This document shows positions 61,690 through 64,000 of a stretch of DNA of 64,000 nucleotides, one piece after another. The notes under the pieces are model-generated. The model worked only from the letters and a program-made list of their open reading frames with translations, was not told the origin of the DNA and did no database searches. Source of the stretch: Streptomyces sp. CA-278952 (GTDB lineage: Bacteria > Actinomycetota > Actinomycetes > Streptomycetales > Streptomycetaceae). The DNA lies in the NCBI RefSeq assembly GCF_028747205.1, contig NZ_CP112880.1:2294001-2358000 (forward strand), given 5' to 3'. The translations under genes and the position numbers were made by a program. Numbering within the stretch: the first letter of the stretch is position 1; the number at the start of each line of letters is the position of its first letter.

Positions 61690-63363
61690 ATGGAGTCCGA
61701 CGATGGGTACGGAACCGCGGGGCAGGAGCACGGGCAGGGGCAGGGAGCCGGCGGGGCCGGCTTCGGCGGACCTGTGCCACCGCCGCCGCCCTCCTACGCG
61801 CCGGCCGTCGGGCCGCCGCCGCCCGGCGCGCCCCTGCGGGCGGTCGGTGCGGCACTGCTCAATCTGACGGGACTCGGGCTCGGTTACGCCTTGTTGGGGC
61901 GCTGGGTGCGGGCCGCGGTGTGCTGGGCGGCCACGGCGGTGCTGCTGTGGGCGGCGCTGCCGGCCGATCCGGACGGGGTGCCCGGGGGTGTTCTCGTCGG
62001 GTATCTGCTCGTGCTGGTGCTCGCCGCCGCCGACGGGGCGCGGATCGCCCGGCGTTCGGCGCTGGGCGGGGCGTGGCGGCCCGTTCTGGCGGTCGGGCTC
62101 GGCGTGGTGTTGCTGGCCGTGCCGACGGGCGGGGCCGTGGTGTACGGCTCCGCGCGGGAGGAGGCGCGGGAGCAGATGCTGCTGGACCGGCTGGCGGCCG
62201 GGGACGAGCGGGTCGCGGCGGCTTCGCGGCAGCCGTTCGGCTCGGCGAAGGGCGAGTACGAGCGGGCGCTCGACGCCTATCGCGCGCTCGGTGAGGACCA
62301 TCCCGGCTCCCGGGCCGCGAAGCTCGTCCCGGACCGCCTGAAGACGTACTACGACGCCGTCTCCGCCCCGTACACCGAGAAGCGGCTCTGTGAGGCCGTC
62401 GCGCCGTTGACCTATCTGCGGACGCTTCCCGACTCGGTGGACGAGAAGCTGCTGGGCGCGCTCGCCGCGTGGCCCGACGAACCGCTCGCCGTGTCGTTGT
62501 ACGGGTGCGGTGTGTCGCGTCTGGGCGGGCCGGGCGGCGGCGGCACGGAGCTGGGAGAGCTGTTGCGCACGTTCCCCGATTCCGCCTCCGCGCGGCAGGT
62601 GGGGCCGGCGATCGGGAAGCGGATCGAGGAGCAGGTCGCGGCGGTGAAGGGGGCCGAGCCGTGTGCGGCCACCGAGGTGCTGCGGGGCCTCGGCGCCACC
62701 GCGTCCGGCCTCCCCGCCGAGGAGGTGAAGGCGCTGCGCGGTGACGCCGACAAGGGTGTCGTGGACGGGGTGTACGCCTGCGGGGTCGACCAGTTCGAGG
62801 ACGGGAAGTTCGGCGACGCGCGCACGACGCTGACCGACTTCGCGCGGACGTACAAGAGCGACGGGCGGGTGCGGCAGGCGCGGAACATCGCCATAGCCGC
62901 GGAGATCGCCGACGATCGGCCGGCGGCGGGCAAGCGGCTGCCGCCGTCGAAGCGGCCCGGCGGCTCCCGGATGGAACTGGTCATCAGCAATGACGCGCCG
63001 AACGCGGTCGAGGTGCTCTACACCGGTCCGGTCACCGGCACCGTCACGCTGAAGGCCTGCGCCGGCTGTGAGCGGTACCGCGCCTCCGAGGGCTCGCGGC
63101 GGGCTTGCGGGGCGAGCGGCAGGAACTACCCGAAGGCCCGGCTTCAACTTCCGGCCGGTGAATACCACTTCCTCTACAAGCACGGCACGGGCGCGACCGC
63201 CCGGGTGGACAGCTACTCCTCCGGGACGAAGGTCCAGCCGGGCTACACCTACACCAGTTGCACGTACGTCATCGAGCGGAACCCGTTCGACCTGGACCTG
63301 CCGCAGCTTCCGGATCCGATCCAGCCGGCGCTCAGCCCTTGGGGCGCGGGCTCCTCTCGATGA
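61690..63363 (+). CDS. Large membrane protein with extracellular tetratricopeptide-like region
   Basis: 557 residues, ATG after GGGGGGACCG. Gly/Pro-rich N-terminus (PVPPPPPSYAP), then about four hydrophobic helices (LNLTGLGLGYALLG; AAVCWAATAVLLWAAL; VLVGYLLVLVLAAADG; VLAVGLGVVLLAVPTGGAVVYG). After residue 155 comes an Ala-rich helical region with repeated A-x-x-x-Y/F pairs and scattered Cys (about 155-420), likely TPR-like, then a C-terminal beta domain with CAGCERY, AGEYHFLYKHG, YTSCTYVIERN. Function unknown. It overlaps the next gene tail to tail by 32 bp. Confidence 0.8.
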   Translation: MESDDGYGTAGQEHGQGQGAGGAGFGGPVPPPPPSYAPAVGPPPPGAPLRAVGAALLNLTGLGLGYALLGRWVRAAVCWAATAVLLWAALPADPDGVPGGVLVGYLLVLVLAAADGARIARRSALGGAWRPVLAVGLGVVLLAVPTGGAVVYGSAREEAREQMLLDRLAAGDERVAAASRQPFGSAKGEYERALDAYRALGEDHPGSRAAKLVPDRLKTYYDAVSAPYTEKRLCEAVAPLTYLRTLPDSVDEKLLGALAAWPDEPLAVSLYGCGVSRLGGPGGGGTELGELLRTFPDSASARQVGPAIGKRIEEQVAAVKGAEPCAATEVLRGLGATASGLPAEEVKALRGDADKGVVDGVYACGVDQFEDGKFGDARTTLTDFARTYKSDGRVRQARNIAIAAEIADDRPAAGKRLPPSKRPGGSRMELVISNDAPNAVEVLYTGPVTGTVTLKACAGCERYRASEGSRRACGASGRNYPKARLQLPAGEYHFLYKHGTGATARVDSYSSGTKVQPGYTYTSCTYVIERNPFDLDLPQLPDPIQPALSPWGAGSSR

Positions 63364-64000
63364 CCCGGCCGTCCAGCTCGGCGGTGAGGAAGGCGCCGCC
63401 GTGCGAGTCGGAGACGTAGACGCGCAGGACCGGGCGGTCGTCGTGGAAGGGCGAGGAGGGGTCCACGATCACGTAACGGCTCTCCGGCTCGTCGACGTTG
63501 AGCGTCTTCTCCGCCGTCTTCAGCAGGGCGGGGAGCGCGTCCCAGTCGACGGAGTTCAGGTCGATCGTCGTGGACCCGGACGGCAGGGTGCCGCCCATGT
63601 CGGCGTTCTTCGCCCGGCCGTCGCGGTAGCTGAAGCGGTCGTACAGCGCGGCGTTGGACTTCAGCGGCGCGTCGGCGGAGGCGTGCTCGGCGTAGAGGGT
63701 GAAGTCGGTGACCTTCGTCCCGCCCATGAGCGGCTTCATCGCCTTGATCGCCGCCCGTGCGCCGTCCGGGGTCAGCAGGTCCACGGTCTCCGGTGCCTTC
63801 TCCCCGGGGTCACCGGACCCGGCGGTGTCGTCGGACCCGGCGGTGTCACCGGACCCGGCGGTGTCGTCGGCCACCGCGTCCGGCGCCGGAGCGGAGACCT
63901 GTGGGGCGCTCGCCCGGTCGCGCGGGCGGTCGTCGTTGTCGGAGCCCTGGGAGGAGAACGGGTCGGCCGTCCACAGGATGGCGCCCGCGATCACCACGGC
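63332..64000 (-). CDS. Partial gene: membrane-anchored exported protein (5' end outside window)
   Basis: At least 221 residues; the frame is still open at the window edge, so the true start probably lies beyond 64,000. A hydrophobic stretch (VIAGAILW) near the edge is likely the end of a transmembrane helix. A disordered Asp/Thr/Ala/Gly/Ser repeat follows, then a domain with LLTPDGARAAIKAMKPLMGGTKVTDFTLYAEHA, ending in RVYVSDSHGGAFLTAELDGRVIE. This resembles a PepSY-like lipoprotein domain only loosely. Unknown function. The 3' end overlaps the converging gene. Confidence 0.75.
   Translation of the reverse strand, partial: AVVIAGAILWTADPFSSQGSDNDDRPRDRASAPQVSAPAPDAVADDTAGSGDTAGSDDTAGSGDPGEKAPETVDLLTPDGARAAIKAMKPLMGGTKVTDFTLYAEHASADAPLKSNAALYDRFSYRDGRAKNADMGGTLPSGSTTIDLNSVDWDALPALLKTAEKTLNVDEPESRYVIVDPSSPFHDDRPVLRVYVSDSHGGAFLTAELDGRVIERSPRPKG
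63811..63870. repeat. 18-bp tandem repeat in the edge gene
   Basis: GGACCCGGCGGTGTC recurs at 63815, 63833 and 63851 within 18-bp units that alternate CACC and CGTC at the left. It encodes alternating GDTAGS/DDTAGS hexapeptides in a linker. Probably slippage-prone. Confidence 0.85.

Overview
The window looks like chromosomal DNA from a Streptomyces or very close relative. It is very GC-rich with strong G/C bias at third codon positions, uses GTG and TTG starts freely, and carries a long core gene order that matches what I remember of the S. coelicolor SCO5350-SCO5380 neighbourhood (from memory, not a search).

Positions 1-34,200 are core genome. First come a cobalamin adenosyltransferase, a membrane protein and the chiS-chiR-chiC chitinase locus with its direct-repeat promoter. 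Then, all on the minus strand, come a DUF2550 protein, the complete F1Fo ATP synthase operon (atpI-B-E-F-H-A-G-D-C), a WecA/MraY-type phospho-sugar transferase, glyA, a phosphatase-like protein, the Sua5/TsaC-type threonylcarbamoyl-AMP synthase, prmC, prfA, rpmE, a LytR-CpsA-Psr protein, a secreted trypsin-like protease, rho, and the aspartate-family cluster thrB, thrC, hom, lysA with the ArgS-like gene nrtL. A single-domain response regulator and a tRNA-Arg(CCG) close this part.

Positions 34,200-60,620 are accessory. After two small exported proteins there is a dense set of nucleic-acid-processing genes that reads as an anti-phage island. On the minus strand are a DUF262 protein with a degenerate C-terminal HNH-like region and, overlapping it, a protein joining CBS domains to a HEPN-type Rx4H domain. 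On the plus strand are a Ser/Thr kinase, an SNF2-family helicase, a giant N6-adenine methyltransferase (1,851 aa), a giant DEAD/DUF1998 helicase with a C-terminal nuclease-like domain (2,369 aa), and a UvrD-type helicase with a RelE/ParE-like N-terminus (804 aa, ATGA-coupled to the previous gene). SNF2 plus methylase recalls DISARM class 1; the DUF1998 mega-helicase recalls Druantia DruE. The set has no DrmC phospholipase-D gene, no PglZ/BrxL and no Dru accessory genes, so it fits no standard operon that I know. An opposing cassette of four tiny genes linked by 4-bp GTGA overlaps, plus a divergent minimal GntR regulator, sits in its middle.

Positions 60,620-64,000 hold three membrane or exported proteins without recognised functions; the last runs off the window edge.

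No CRISPR array, rRNA, transposase or integrase gene was seen. Start codons were chosen by ribosome-binding sites and homology memory and can be off by some codons where stated.
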